From: Halopiger djelfimassiliensis
Lineage (GTDB): Archaea > Halobacteriota > Halobacteria > Halobacteriales > Natrialbaceae
Reading direction: 5' to 3'
Assembly (NCBI RefSeq): GCF_000455365.1
Contig: NZ_HG315684.1
Location: 457,611-521,610 of the forward strand
Length of the DNA stretch: 64,000 nucleotides
The notes beneath the pieces are model-generated. The model saw only the letters and a list, made by a program, of their open reading frames with translations, made no database searches and was not told the origin of the DNA. The translations under genes were made by a program, and so were the position numbers. Positions 26,763 through 35,716 of this stretch are shown here, piece by piece. Numbering within the stretch: the first letter of the stretch is position 1; each line of letters opens with the position of its first letter.

Positions 26763-26993
26763 CGAATCGCCTCCGACAGCGGGCCGTCGTGGCTAGAGCG
26801 CATGCTGTTGTGACGATCCTACAAACGCGTTCGCTTATATGTGTTAGGTTAGTTACAACTTCACGAACGTCACAGAATCCGATATATCGACCGATAGCAG
26901 TATCCTCGACTCTTCTGGAGAGAACGTCAGAAAATACAACCTATCTGATAAGATCCCAGCGACAACACTCGAGGGAAAACCGAGTCGACGCCG

Positions 26994-27728
26994 CTACTCG
27001 ATCGTGACCGTCTTCAGGTCCTCCGCGAACCGGACGTCGCCGTCGTAGTGGGTACCGATCGACTCGAGCATCTCCTCGTGTCGGCCGTCCGTGTGCGGGT
27101 AGAGGTGGGTGAGGTAGACGCGGCCGATCTCGCGGCCCGCCAGTTCGCGGCCGAGCGTCTCCGGGGTCGGATGGTTCGAGACGTCGATATCGTCCGGGAA
27201 CGAACAGTCGTGAGCGAGGATCGCCGACCCCTCCGCGAAGTTCGCCAGTCCTGCAAAGGCCTCGCTGTCGCCGCTGAACGTAAACAGGTCGCCGAAGCGG
27301 TAGGCCAGACACGGCAGCGAGTGGCGGGTCTCGTAGGCCGAGACGTCGAATCCGGCGACCGAGAACTCGCCGGGGACGACCTCCCGGACCTGCAGGTCGA
27401 GTTTGTCCTGCAGGTAGTCGTACACCGACAGGAGGTCGTCGACCAGCGCCTTCGTCCCCTGCGGACCGACGACCTCGAGGTGTTCCTCCCCGGCGAGCCA
27501 GCGGGCTTTCATCAGCGGCAACAGGTCGGCGACGTGATCGAGGTGATGGTGGGTCAGAAGTACCGTCGAGACGTTCTCGTAGCCGACACCGGACTGCTGG
27601 AGTCGGTGGAGAACGCCGGACCCGCAGTCGACCAGCAGGGTCCGACCGTCGTCCTGCACGAGGAGTCCGGCCTGAAAGCGCTCGCCGGTCGGCATCGCGC
27701 TGCCGGTCCCGAGAAAGGTGACACGCAT
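26994..27728 (-). CDS. MBL-fold hydrolase, RNase Z-like
   Basis: Metallo-beta-lactamase fold protein of 244 residues. It starts MRVTFLGTGSAMPTGERFQ and has the metal motif THHHLDH (about 61-67), a later H in TRHSLP, the FSGDSE aspartate (about 150), and a terminal HLYPHTDGRHEE histidine region. This ordering is the RNase Z/ElaC-like group, but it lacks the long exosite arm of true tRNA 3' endonucleases, so it may act on another phosphodiester. The ATG at 27728 is chosen over 9 upstream codons with no family support. Confidence 0.88.
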   Translation of the reverse strand: MRVTFLGTGSAMPTGERFQAGLLVQDDGRTLLVDCGSGVLHRLQQSGVGYENVSTVLLTHHHLDHVADLLPLMKARWLAGEEHLEVVGPQGTKALVDDLLSVYDYLQDKLDLQVREVVPGEFSVAGFDVSAYETRHSLPCLAYRFGDLFTFSGDSEAFAGLANFAEGSAILAHDCSFPDDIDVSNHPTPETLGRELAGREIGRVYLTHLYPHTDGRHEEMLESIGTHYDGDVRFAEDLKTVTIE

Positions 27729-27847
27729 GCGAGAGCGTGTGTCCGGCCCGGGCAAAAGGATTCGGGTTCCGCGGATTCCCCGGTCAGGACGACTGCGCCG
27801 TCGTGTCCGGAACGGCGTTCCGTACGTTTCCTCGATGACCCCGCTCG

Positions 27848-28045
27848 CGTGAGCGCGATCAGTCCGAAGCCGACCTTGGTGAGCAGGTCCAGATAGACGA
27901 TCAACATGATATCGACCGAGAGCACGCCAAAACCGGCCGACCCGAGCAACCAGACGATCGGATACACCGACCGGAGGACGACGGTGAGGTTCCGGAGGCT
28001 CGTAAACAGCAGGCCGACGCCGGCCGTCTGGCGGCGACGAATGAC
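27848..28045 (-). pseudogene. sop2: Remnant of a sensory rhodopsin II gene (helices F and G)
   Basis: Read on the minus strand, this stretch encodes the last part of a microbial rhodopsin. RRQTAGVGLLFTSLRNLTVVL corresponds to the loop into helix F, VYPIVWLLGSAGFGVL to helix F and the F-G loop, and VDIMLIVYLDLLTKVGFGLIAL to helix G. The retinal-binding lysine (in LDLLTKVGFG, codon 27875-27877) is kept. These phrases match the Natronomonas pharaonis SRII end region almost word for word as I recall it. The first five helices are missing: upstream, the frame has no start codon and meets a TGA near 28108. No HtrII transducer gene is near. I read it as a decayed 3' fragment. Confidence 0.8.
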
Positions 28046-28299
28046 TACGATACGTGCGGCATGAAGCTCGTCACGGAGTTTTGATCGCCACTCGTTTCGA
28101 CCGCGTCACTCGACTCGTACGGACCGATTCCCGCGGGCTCGGAATCGACAAAGGGGTCTCCGGACTGAATCCTTTCCCCAAACTAGAAGGCCGATGTCTC
28201 GCCTCGAGTACTACGACACGCTTCCGTCCGCGATCGTCCCGTGTCATCAGGCGATGGTGTTCCCCCTTCGATCCCGTAGCCCGACGACGAACGACGACG

Positions 28300-28974
28300 T
28301 CACCCGAAGAACGCCCCGAATACGGGAACCACCCAGACGAGTACGTGCGCACCCGCAACCGGCACCAGCGTGCGACGCCGTATGTAGACGGCGATAAACA
28401 GCGCGGAGACCGCAGCGACCTGGACCAGATTTCCGAGCGGCCACGCGACTGCGTGTACGACGGTAAAGCCGATCAGCGTAAGCCCGCCTGCCACGACCGC
28501 ACTGTCCGAGTAGTCGAGGAGCCGTTCGATGGCGTACCCCCTGTACAGAACCTCTTCGACGATGCCGGTCGTGATCGCGGACGCAAGCGCCACGGGGAGA
28601 CTCGGGAGCTCCCCGAGTCCGCTCGTGCCTGCCTCGACGGGGAGTCCGAGGGCCTGAACGAGCGGCCCGGCGAAGACGAAGATCAACAGCGCGGCCACAC
28701 CGGTTCCGAGCAGATACGCTAAATCGATCCAGGCCGGACGTCGAAACCCGATCGACGAGAGCGACAGATCCTCGACGCCGAGCGCACTGCCGATGACCGT
28801 GACGGCGACGAGCCACTCGAGCACGATCGCTTGCGGCTGCGAGACCGCCACCGCCGAATCGGCGAGGGAAAGCGCGGGTAGTGCACCCATCGCAATCGCG
28901 AGCGTCACTGCGGTCACGACCGGAACCTCCGCGAGACTCGCTATCGGACTCGTTTCGTCCGCCGTCCGTGTCAT
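28300..28974 (-). CDS. CPBP-family intramembrane metalloprotease
   Basis: Membrane protein of 224 residues with about six hydrophobic segments. The Abi/CAAX protease motifs are present: EEVLYRGYAIERL (about 140), where the paired glutamates and Arg sit, and later FTVVHAVAWPLGN (about 170), which supplies the second metal-side histidine. In bacteria and eukaryotes members cleave prenylated or signal-like peptides, and some serve bacteriocin immunity; the haloarchaeal role is unknown. The gene is divergent from the Lhr helicase. Confidence 0.87.
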   Translation of the reverse strand: MTRTADETSPIASLAEVPVVTAVTLAIAMGALPALSLADSAVAVSQPQAIVLEWLVAVTVIGSALGVEDLSLSSIGFRRPAWIDLAYLLGTGVAALLIFVFAGPLVQALGLPVEAGTSGLGELPSLPVALASAITTGIVEEVLYRGYAIERLLDYSDSAVVAGGLTLIGFTVVHAVAWPLGNLVQVAAVSALFIAVYIRRRTLVPVAGAHVLVWVVPVFGAFFG

Positions 28975-29134
28975 ACACGGTGTTTTCCACGATTCGAGTT
29001 AATTCTTATGTAATTGTTACTTTTGGCTGGCCACACAGGAATCAGCGCGATCTACCGTTTCCCGATCCGCACCCGATTTCACTTTCGCTCCGCTGGCCAA
29101 ATCCTCTTACGTACCCGGTCCCGAGACCACGGTG

Positions 29135-31912
29135 ATGGCTGGGAACGAGCGCCTCGAGTTGCCGGTCTCCGATTCTTCGCTCCCGTTCGATCCGGACGCG
29201 GTCCCGATCGAGGACGCCGACGTCTTCGACCTGCTCGAGCCGGCCGTCCAGGAGTGGTGGCTCGAGCAGTTCGGCGAGTTCGTTCCCGAGAACGAGGGCT
29301 TTTTTACGCCGCCACAGCGGGGCGCGATCCCGACGGTCCACGAGGGGACGAACACGCTGATCTGTGCCCCGACCGGCTCGGGGAAGACGCTCGCATCGTT
29401 TACCTCGATCATCAACGAACTCTACAGGCGCGACCGCGAGACCGAGTCGGGACTCGAGAACTCCGTCTACTGTCTTTACGTGTCGCCGCTCAAGTCGCTC
29501 GCGAACGACATCCACCGCAACCTCGAAGTGCCCCTCGAGGGGATCGAGGGGATCGTCGACCGGCGCGACGGCGACCGGGAGATGGGCGAGATTCGCCACG
29601 CCATCCGCCACGGCGATACGGCCTCGAGCGAACGCCAGAAGATGCTCGAAAAGACGCCCCACATCCTCAACACCACGCCCGAAACGCTGGCGATTTTGCT
29701 GAACTCGCCGAAGTTCCGCGAGAAACTCCGGACCGTCGAGTACGTCATCGTCGACGAGATCCACTCGCTTGCCGCGGGCAAGCGCGGCACCCACCTCTCG
29801 GTCAGCCTCGAGCGACTCGCGGCGCTGGCCGACGGCGGAATCACGAGGATCGGCTGCTCGGCGACGATCGACCCGCTCTCGGACGTCGCCGAGTTTCTCG
29901 TCGGCCGCGCGGAACCCGGCGGCAAGCCCCGGGAGTACGAAATCGTCGACGCACGCTTTGCCCGCGAGTTCGACCTGCAACTCGAGTGTCCGACCGACGA
30001 CCTGATCAACACGTCCCGCGAGGTCGTCCAGGAGCGGTTTTACCGGCGGCTCCACGATCATATCCAGACCCACACGAACACGCTCGTATTCACCAATACC
30101 CGGTCGGGGGCGGAACGGGTCCTGCACAACCTCCGCGAGCGGTTCGACGCCTACGACGAGGAAAACTCCGGCTGTCACCACGGCAGCCTCTCGAAGGACG
30201 TCCGACAGGACGTCGAAACGCGGCTCAAGGAGGGTGGCCTCGACGTGGTCACCTCCTCGACGAGCCTCGAGCTGGGGATCGACATGCCCCACGTCGACCT
30301 CGTGGTACAGGTCGGCTCCCCCAAGTCCGTCGCGGCGCTGCTCCAGCGGGTCGGCCGCGCGGGCCATCGCGTCGGCCAGACCGTCATGGGCCGGGTGATC
30401 GCGCTCGACCGCGACGAACTCCTCGAGTGTGCCGTCATGCTCAACAAAGCTACCGAGGGATTCGTCGATTCGGTGTCGATCCCGGAGAACGCACAGGACG
30501 TCGCGGCCCAGCACGTCTACGGCATGGCGATCGCCGAGATCCGGCCCGAACGCGAGGTGAAAGCGATCCTGCGGCGGGCATACCCCTACCGGAACTACTC
30601 GAGCGAGGGGTGGGAGTCGCTGGCCCGCTATCTGACCGCCGAGTACGCCGGGCTGGAGGAGCGAAACGTCTACGCGAAGATCTGGCGCGACGAGAACGAC
30701 CCGCCGGACGGCCACCACCACCACGAGGAGTTTCCGGTCGGCGAACCGCTGATCGGCAAACGCGGCCGGCTGGCGCGGGTCATCTACATGACCAACATCG
30801 GAACGATCCCCGACTCGTTTACGTGTGAGGTCTACACCCGCGCGAGCGACGAGTGGGTCGGACAACTCGACGAGGACTACCTCGATACCCTCGAGAAGGG
30901 GGACGTCTTCGTGCTGGGCGGCGATCACTTCGAGTACCGCTACCGGCGCGGCTCGAAGGTCTACGTCGACCGCACAAGCGATCGACCGACGGTCCCCTCG
31001 TGGTACTCCGAGCGATTGCCCCTCTCGTACGATCTCGGCCGTGAAATCCTGTCGTTCCAGGGGGAACTGCTCGAGCGCTACGACGAGGGTGGCCCGCCGC
31101 GGGTCCGGGCGTGGTTGCGGACGTTCCCGCTTGATGACGACAGCGTCCGGGCGATCGCCCGACTGTTCGACCATCAGCTCCGGTATGCAGGCGAGGAAAG
31201 CGTAAGCACCCGCGACCGGATCGCGATCGAGGTCGAGCGCGACCGCGAGGAGTACGAGCGCCACTACTACGTCCATTCGACGTACGGCCGGAAGTTCAAC
31301 GACGGGTTCGCCCGCCTGCTGGCATATCGCTGTGCCCAGGAGGCGACCGCGAACGTCCGCGTGGCGGTCGCGGACAACGGGTTCGTGCTCTCGATGCCGT
31401 TGAATCGCAAGGTCGATCTCGAGGGGCTCGTCGACGACCTCGAGCCCGAAACCGTCCGGGCGGACCTGCGGGCGGCCCTCTCGGGGACCGATCTCCTCCA
31501 GCGGTACTTCCGGATCAACGCGACCCGATCGCTGCTGATCCTCAAACGCTACAAGGGCTACGAGAAGTCCGCCAGCGAACAGCAGGTCTCGAGCGAGATG
31601 CTGCTCGGCTTCGCCGAGGATCTCGAGGAGTTCGCGGTCATCGAGGAGACCTACCGCGAGATCCTCGAGGATAAACTCAACGTCGAAGGGATCGAAGCCG
31701 TCGTCGAAGCGATCGACGACGGCGAGATCGTCGTCGAGCGACACCTCGTCGATTCGCCGACGCCGCGATCGTTCGGGCTGGCGACGCTGTCGGCCAGCGA
31801 CGTCGTCCTCGCCGAGGACGAAAGCGCCGCGTTACAGGCGTTTCACGAGCACGTGCTCGAGGAGATCGGCGAGGAGTCGCTTCGCGGCCTCTCCTCGGAC
31901 CCGGTCGACTAG
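29135..31912 (+). CDS. Lhr-type ATP-dependent DNA helicase
   Basis: Superfamily 2 helicase of 925 residues, from the ATG at 29135. Motifs in order: Q-like motif FFTPPQRGAI, Walker A APTGSGKTLASF (about 73-84), Ia SPLKSLAND, DEIH box VIVDEIHSLAAGKRG (about 207), SAT GCSATIDPL, then the second RecA domain with TNTRSGAERVL and SSTSLELGIDMPHVDLVVQ, and QRVGRAGH. The winged-helix and Lhr-core C-terminal domain follow. The length fits Lhr-Core. In archaea these act in replication-coupled repair and 3'-5' DNA unwinding. An adjacent in-frame GTG at 29132 is an alternative start. Confidence 0.92.
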   Translation: MAGNERLELPVSDSSLPFDPDAVPIEDADVFDLLEPAVQEWWLEQFGEFVPENEGFFTPPQRGAIPTVHEGTNTLICAPTGSGKTLASFTSIINELYRRDRETESGLENSVYCLYVSPLKSLANDIHRNLEVPLEGIEGIVDRRDGDREMGEIRHAIRHGDTASSERQKMLEKTPHILNTTPETLAILLNSPKFREKLRTVEYVIVDEIHSLAAGKRGTHLSVSLERLAALADGGITRIGCSATIDPLSDVAEFLVGRAEPGGKPREYEIVDARFAREFDLQLECPTDDLINTSREVVQERFYRRLHDHIQTHTNTLVFTNTRSGAERVLHNLRERFDAYDEENSGCHHGSLSKDVRQDVETRLKEGGLDVVTSSTSLELGIDMPHVDLVVQVGSPKSVAALLQRVGRAGHRVGQTVMGRVIALDRDELLECAVMLNKATEGFVDSVSIPENAQDVAAQHVYGMAIAEIRPEREVKAILRRAYPYRNYSSEGWESLARYLTAEYAGLEERNVYAKIWRDENDPPDGHHHHEEFPVGEPLIGKRGRLARVIYMTNIGTIPDSFTCEVYTRASDEWVGQLDEDYLDTLEKGDVFVLGGDHFEYRYRRGSKVYVDRTSDRPTVPSWYSERLPLSYDLGREILSFQGELLERYDEGGPPRVRAWLRTFPLDDDSVRAIARLFDHQLRYAGEESVSTRDRIAIEVERDREEYERHYYVHSTYGRKFNDGFARLLAYRCAQEATANVRVAVADNGFVLSMPLNRKVDLEGLVDDLEPETVRADLRAALSGTDLLQRYFRINATRSLLILKRYKGYEKSASEQQVSSEMLLGFAEDLEEFAVIEETYREILEDKLNVEGIEAVVEAIDDGEIVVERHLVDSPTPRSFGLATLSASDVVLAEDESAALQAFHEHVLEEIGEESLRGLSSDPVD

Positions 31913-32305
31913 CCGGTGGTGTCCCGTCTTCGGTCCGATCCGCTCGAGGAGATATCGACGAATCCCCTATTTATCTGAATACCATCAATGAGAGCCCACA
32001 AATATATTTATATTATGGTACGTTTGCGATGGAGTGGCTGAAGAGGCAATAGATAGTTCACAGTGCCTCAAATAGCCATTTTTACTCGAGAAACGTCACC
32101 CGATATCGGAGCATGGTGTTCAACCCGAAGAGTAGTGACGAGGCCTCCATCGGAGTGAATTATCGGTGTCGAGTTCTTCGGCCGGCGATACTACGATTCA
32201 ATCACTATTCCGATAGGAACGCAAATAATAAATTCAGCTATCAGTTCGGTCAGTTGCGGGTGCGGGATAGACGGACGAACATACATATAGCGCCGCCACC
32301 ATGAC
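31913..32305 (+). other. AT-rich intergenic region
   Basis: About 390 bases with lower GC than the surroundings, notably 31980-32025 (runs such as AAATATATTTATATTATGG). One inverted repeat is visible (GAGGCA near 32045 with TGCCTC near 32065). A 63-codon open frame at 32113-32304 has no family resemblance, so I do not call it. The region probably holds the promoter of the 32306 gene. Confidence 0.4.
32283..32289 (+). promoter_or_regulatory. TATA-like box for the amidohydrolase gene
   Basis: ACATATA, 17-23 bases before the two nearby ATGs. Distance fits the ATG at 32312 slightly better than the one at 32306. Confidence 0.4.
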
Positions 32306-33181
32306 ATGGGTATGGGTTTGCCCACGGTACTCGAGGAGCCGCGTGCAATCGACACACACGCACACCAGCCGACCAGCGAGTTCCTCCACGATGCGGGCGG
32401 TCAGATGATGCAGGACGCGGCCGACCGGTTCGGGTCGGATCTCGAGACGGACACCTACGAGAACATGATCGCGGAGTACCGCGACGCCGGCGTCGACCGC
32501 GCCGTCCTGCTCGGGTGGGACGCCGAGACCAACACCGGAAACCCCCCCGTTCCAAACGACTACGTCGCCGAGGTCCGCGACGAGTATGCCGACTTTTTCG
32601 TCGGCTTCGGTTCCGTCGATCCGCTCAAGGACGACTGCGTCGAGGAGGCCGTGCGGTGCGTCGAGGACCTGAACCTCTCGGGGTTCAAGTTCCAGCAGAT
32701 CGCACAGGGGTTCGATCCGTCCGACCCCGAACACGAACCCCTCTGGGAGACCATCGAGGACCTCGGCGTCCCGGTCGTCTTCCACGGCGGGAACTCCACG
32801 CTCGGAGCGTGTTCACCGGGCGGTCGCGGCCTGCAGATCAAGTACGGGAATCCGATGTTGATCGACGACGTCGCGGCGGCCCACCCCGACCTGCAGATCC
32901 TCATCGCCCACCCCGCCTACCCCTGGGAGAAAGAACAGCTCGCGATCTGCCAGCAGAAAGGCAACGTCTACATGGACCTGTCCGGCTGGATGCCGCGATA
33001 CATCGACGAGCAGGTGCTTCACTACGCGAAGACCCTCCTCGCCGACAAGGTCATGTTCGGCACCGACTACCCCATGCTCGAGCCGGAGCCGTGGCTCGAG
33101 CAGTTCGCCGAACTCGACTTCGACGAGGAGACCCAACGCAAGATCCTCTGGGAGAACGCGGTTGAATTCCTGAACCTGTAG
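32306..33181 (+). CDS. ACMSD-type amidohydrolase-fold hydrolase or decarboxylase
   Basis: Enzyme of 291 residues (289 if the ATG at 32312 is used). Motifs: HAH in IDTHAHQPTSEF (about 17), a central H in VVFHGGNST, H in ILIAHPAYPWEKEQ and a late D in MFGTDYPMLEPEP. This is the amidohydrolase_2 pattern found in ACMSD, gamma-resorcylate decarboxylase and 4-oxalomesaconate-type enzymes. The reaction therefore is a metal-dependent decarboxylation or hydrolysis of a small, often ring-derived, acid. It is the first gene of the 32-42 kb cluster beside an IclR regulator. Substrate not known. Confidence 0.82.
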   Translation: MGMGLPTVLEEPRAIDTHAHQPTSEFLHDAGGQMMQDAADRFGSDLETDTYENMIAEYRDAGVDRAVLLGWDAETNTGNPPVPNDYVAEVRDEYADFFVGFGSVDPLKDDCVEEAVRCVEDLNLSGFKFQQIAQGFDPSDPEHEPLWETIEDLGVPVVFHGGNSTLGACSPGGRGLQIKYGNPMLIDDVAAAHPDLQILIAHPAYPWEKEQLAICQQKGNVYMDLSGWMPRYIDEQVLHYAKTLLADKVMFGTDYPMLEPEPWLEQFAELDFDEETQRKILWENAVEFLNL

Positions 33182-33224
33182 CGACCGCCGGCCCGAGCCA
33201 CGGCCGTCCGCGTTCGCCGGTGCT

Positions 33225-33241
33225 GTTCGAATTACTCGAAC
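33225..33241. promoter_or_regulatory. Palindrome GTTCGA-N5-TCGAAC, candidate IclR operator 1
   Basis: Perfect 6+6 inverted repeat with spacer ATTAC, 44 bases after the amidohydrolase stop. The same repeat recurs at 33374-33390 and 52133-52149, always beside an IclR gene. Confidence 0.5.
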
Positions 33242-33353
33242 GAAACGCGATCGAAATCCGAATCGATTGGACGGGCGATCGACCCCTCGTTCGGGGCGTA
33301 TTTCAGCCTCCAATTACACACATACGAGTGTAAAATATCGGGGAGCGATCGGT

Positions 33354-33378
33354 CGAACGGATGGCGCGCATCCGTTCG
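33354..33378. terminator. Perfect 10-bp hairpin between convergent genes
   Basis: CGAACGGATG (33354-33363) and CATCCGTTCG (33369-33378) flank a 5-base GCGCG spacer. It lies between the convergent amidohydrolase and IclR genes, so a shared transcription-stop role is possible. No U-run follows. It overlaps operator 2 by 5 bases, so it could instead be part of the regulatory site. Confidence 0.35.
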
Positions 33379-33390
33379 AAATACTCGAAC
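33374..33390. promoter_or_regulatory. Palindrome GTTCGA-N5-TCGAAC, candidate IclR operator 2
   Basis: Spacer AATAC; 149 bases centre to centre from operator 1 and 25 bases from the IclR stop codon. Confidence 0.5.
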
Positions 33391-33414
33391 ACGCTGGCGC
33401 TGTGAAAGCGTGGC

Positions 33415-34182
33415 TCAGGTATGGGCGAGGTTGATCTCCACCTCGTTGGCCCCTCCGAGCAGGAGATCGGGCAGTTCGTCGGTCAGCAACTCGCCGCGAA
33501 GCCGATTTGCGGGGCCTGCGACGCTGATCGCGCCGATGGCGTCGCCCGACTCGTCTCTGATCGGAGCCCCGACGGCGTGGACGCCGGCGACCGATTCCCC
33601 ACGATTGAGCGCGTACCCCCGCTCGCGGATCGTCTCGAGTTGCTCGAAGAGGGTGTCGCGGTCGGTGATCGTCCGGTCGGTCCGGGCGGCGAGGCCGTAC
33701 TCCTCGAGGATCGCTTCGACGCGGTCCGGCGGGAGGTGTGCGAGGATCGCTTTTCCGGCAGCGAACTGATGCAGGGGCGTCCGCTGTCCGAGGCGCGCGT
33801 GGGTTTTGATGGAGTGGCGGCCTTCGGCACCGTAGATGTGGACGCCGACGCCGTGCTCTTCGATCACGCACCAGACTTTCTCGTCGGTTTCGGCGGCCAG
33901 TTCGTCGACTTTGGGTCCGGCGACGTCGTACAGCCTGTGGCGATTCCGGACGTAACCCCCGTAATCGAGAACCCACGAACTGATGCGGTAGATCCCACTC
34001 TCTTGGACGAGCAGTCCGCGTGACTCGAGGGTCTTGACGTGTCGGTGGACCGTACTCTTGGCGAGTCCGAGTTCGTCGGCGAGCGTCGTGATTCCCGCAC
34101 CGCCGTTGCGTTTGAGCGCGTCGATGATGTCGAACGCCGTGTCGACCGTTTCGACGGGCCTGTATTGCGAGTCGCGTGCCAT
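33415..34182 (-). CDS. IclR-family transcriptional regulator
   Basis: Regulator of 255 residues, start ATG at 34182 (MARDSQYRPVETVDTAFDIID). The winged HTH (about 8-75) includes LADELGLAKSTVHRHVKTLESRGLL. The effector domain has the usual IclR run ARLGQRTPLHQFAAGKAILAHL and a final VAGPANRLRGELL. IclR proteins bind aromatic or small organic acids and act as repressors or activators of adjacent catabolic genes. The divergent partner is the aldehyde dehydrogenase at 34354. CCGTTCGAACGG at 34254-34265 in the shared promoter is a further GTTCGAAC-type site. Confidence 0.92.
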   Translation of the reverse strand: MARDSQYRPVETVDTAFDIIDALKRNGGAGITTLADELGLAKSTVHRHVKTLESRGLLVQESGIYRISSWVLDYGGYVRNRHRLYDVAGPKVDELAAETDEKVWCVIEEHGVGVHIYGAEGRHSIKTHARLGQRTPLHQFAAGKAILAHLPPDRVEAILEEYGLAARTDRTITDRDTLFEQLETIRERGYALNRGESVAGVHAVGAPIRDESGDAIGAISVAGPANRLRGELLTDELPDLLLGGANEVEINLAHT

Positions 34183-34353
34183 ACGATTTCGATCCCTCCG
34201 GCTCGACAAAAGCGTTGTTTCCGCTACTCGAACGGATTGGAATTTCGATCGTCCCGTTCGAACGGCTCCGCGTCCGATCCCCGCGGAGACGATACCGGCA
34301 ATGCTAGTCCGGGAAGTAATCCATTTTACCCGCAGGGTAGTATCAGCGGCTCG

Positions 34354-35715
34354 ATGGATTCGATCGATCCCGCGACCGGCGCTCATCTCCGGTCGTACCG
34401 GGAGGACAGCGACGCCGACGTCGAATCGAAACTCGAGCGCGCAAACGACGCCTTCGCGGACTGGCGCGAGCGCCCGCTTCGCGAGCGGGAGGAACTGCTC
34501 GCGGCGGCGGCAACCGTGCTTCGGGACGACGAGGACGACTACGCGACGTTGATGACCGAAGAGATGGGGAAACCGATCACGCAGGCGCGTGCCGAAATCC
34601 GGAAGTGTGCGTGGCTGTGTGACCACTACGCGGAATACGCGAGCGCGTATCTCGAACCGGACCACTACCCGAGTCCAGCGGGGACGACGGTGAAGACGGT
34701 TTACGATCCGCTCGGGCCGGTTCTCGCCGTGATGCCGTGGAACTACCCGTTCTGGCAGGTCATCAGGTTCGCCGCACCGTATCTGACGGCCGGCAACGTC
34801 GGACTGCTCAAACACGCGTCGAACGTTCCCGGCTGTGCGAAAGCGATCGAGGAGGTCTTTCGGGAGGCCGGATATCCGGACGGCGTCTTCCAGACGCTGC
34901 TGATCGGCTCCGACTCGGTGAACGACGTCCTCGAGGACGACCGGGTCCGGGCGGCGACGCTGACCGGGAGCGGCCCGGCCGGTCGCGCGGTTGCCAAGAC
35001 CGCGGGCGAATCACTGAAGAAAACGGTCCTCGAGTTGGGCGGCAGCGACCCGTTTATCGTCCTCGAAGACGCCCCGCTCGAGGACGCAGTCGAGACGGGC
35101 GTCACGGCACGAACCCAGAACGGCGGCCAGTCGTGTATCGCGGCAAAGCGGTTCATCGTCCACGAGGCCGTCTTCGACGAGTACGTCGACCGGCTGGTGG
35201 CGGCGTTCGAGGATTTGGCCGTCGGCGATCCGATGGACGAGGACACCGACGTCGGTCCGCAGGCCGACCCCGACCTCATGGACGCCCTCCACGAGCAGGT
35301 GGTCGAAAGCGTCGAGGCGGGAGCGACCGTACTGACCGGCGGCGAACCGCTCGACCGCGACGGCGCGTACTATCCGCCGACCGTGCTCACGGACGTTCCG
35401 GCGGGGTGTCCGGTCGATACGGAGGAGACGTTCGGCCCCGTTGCGGCCGTCTACGAGGTCGCGTCCGAGCGCGAGGCGATCGAGCTCGCGAACGACACTC
35501 GCTTCGGTCTCGGCGCGAGCGTCTGGACGGCCGACAGAGCCCGGGGCGAACGGCTCGCCCGCGACATCGAAGCGGGCTGTGTGTACATCAACCAGCTCAC
35601 CAAATCGGATCCGCGAGTTCCGTTCGGCGGGATCAAGGATTCGGGGTACGGCCGCGAACTCTCGGAGCCGGGAATCACGGCGTTCGTCAACCGGAAAACG
35701 GTCTGGACCGAATAA
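34354..35715 (+). CDS. Aldehyde dehydrogenase, succinate-semialdehyde dehydrogenase type
   Basis: NAD(P)-dependent aldehyde dehydrogenase of 453 residues. Visible motifs: VMPWNYPFWQ (about 128), the glycine motif LTGSGPAGRAV (about 204), the glutamate in LELGGSDPF (about 228) and the nucleophile cysteine in NGGQSCIAAKR (about 262). The wording and the short length fit the GabD/YneI group that oxidises succinate semialdehyde or similar semialdehydes. I chose the ATG at 34354; the frame stays open through the IclR promoter without support. Divergent from IclR, so probably one of its targets. Confidence 0.9.
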   Translation: MDSIDPATGAHLRSYREDSDADVESKLERANDAFADWRERPLREREELLAAAATVLRDDEDDYATLMTEEMGKPITQARAEIRKCAWLCDHYAEYASAYLEPDHYPSPAGTTVKTVYDPLGPVLAVMPWNYPFWQVIRFAAPYLTAGNVGLLKHASNVPGCAKAIEEVFREAGYPDGVFQTLLIGSDSVNDVLEDDRVRAATLTGSGPAGRAVAKTAGESLKKTVLELGGSDPFIVLEDAPLEDAVETGVTARTQNGGQSCIAAKRFIVHEAVFDEYVDRLVAAFEDLAVGDPMDEDTDVGPQADPDLMDALHEQVVESVEAGATVLTGGEPLDRDGAYYPPTVLTDVPAGCPVDTEETFGPVAAVYEVASEREAIELANDTRFGLGASVWTADRARGERLARDIEAGCVYINQLTKSDPRVPFGGIKDSGYGRELSEPGITAFVNRKTVWTE

Positions 35716-35716
35716 C

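Noticed and set aside
24045-26813. A 922-codon open frame antisense to the RND exporter
   Set aside because: GC-rich haloarchaeal codon use leaves few stops on the opposite strand. The translation is Arg/Asp/Val-rich with no family motif, while the sense strand encodes a clear RND protein.
29042-31744. A 900-codon open frame antisense to the Lhr helicase
   Set aside because: A shadow of the helicase gene; no recognisable domain.
32113-32304. A 63-codon ORF in the AT-rich region before the amidohydrolase
   Set aside because: Basic, non-haloarchaeal composition and no homologue-like pattern.
34254-34265. CCGTTCGAACGG as a fourth full IclR operator
   Set aside because: It is palindromic and well placed in the IclR promoter, but lacks the N5 spacer of the other three, so I list it only as a related site.
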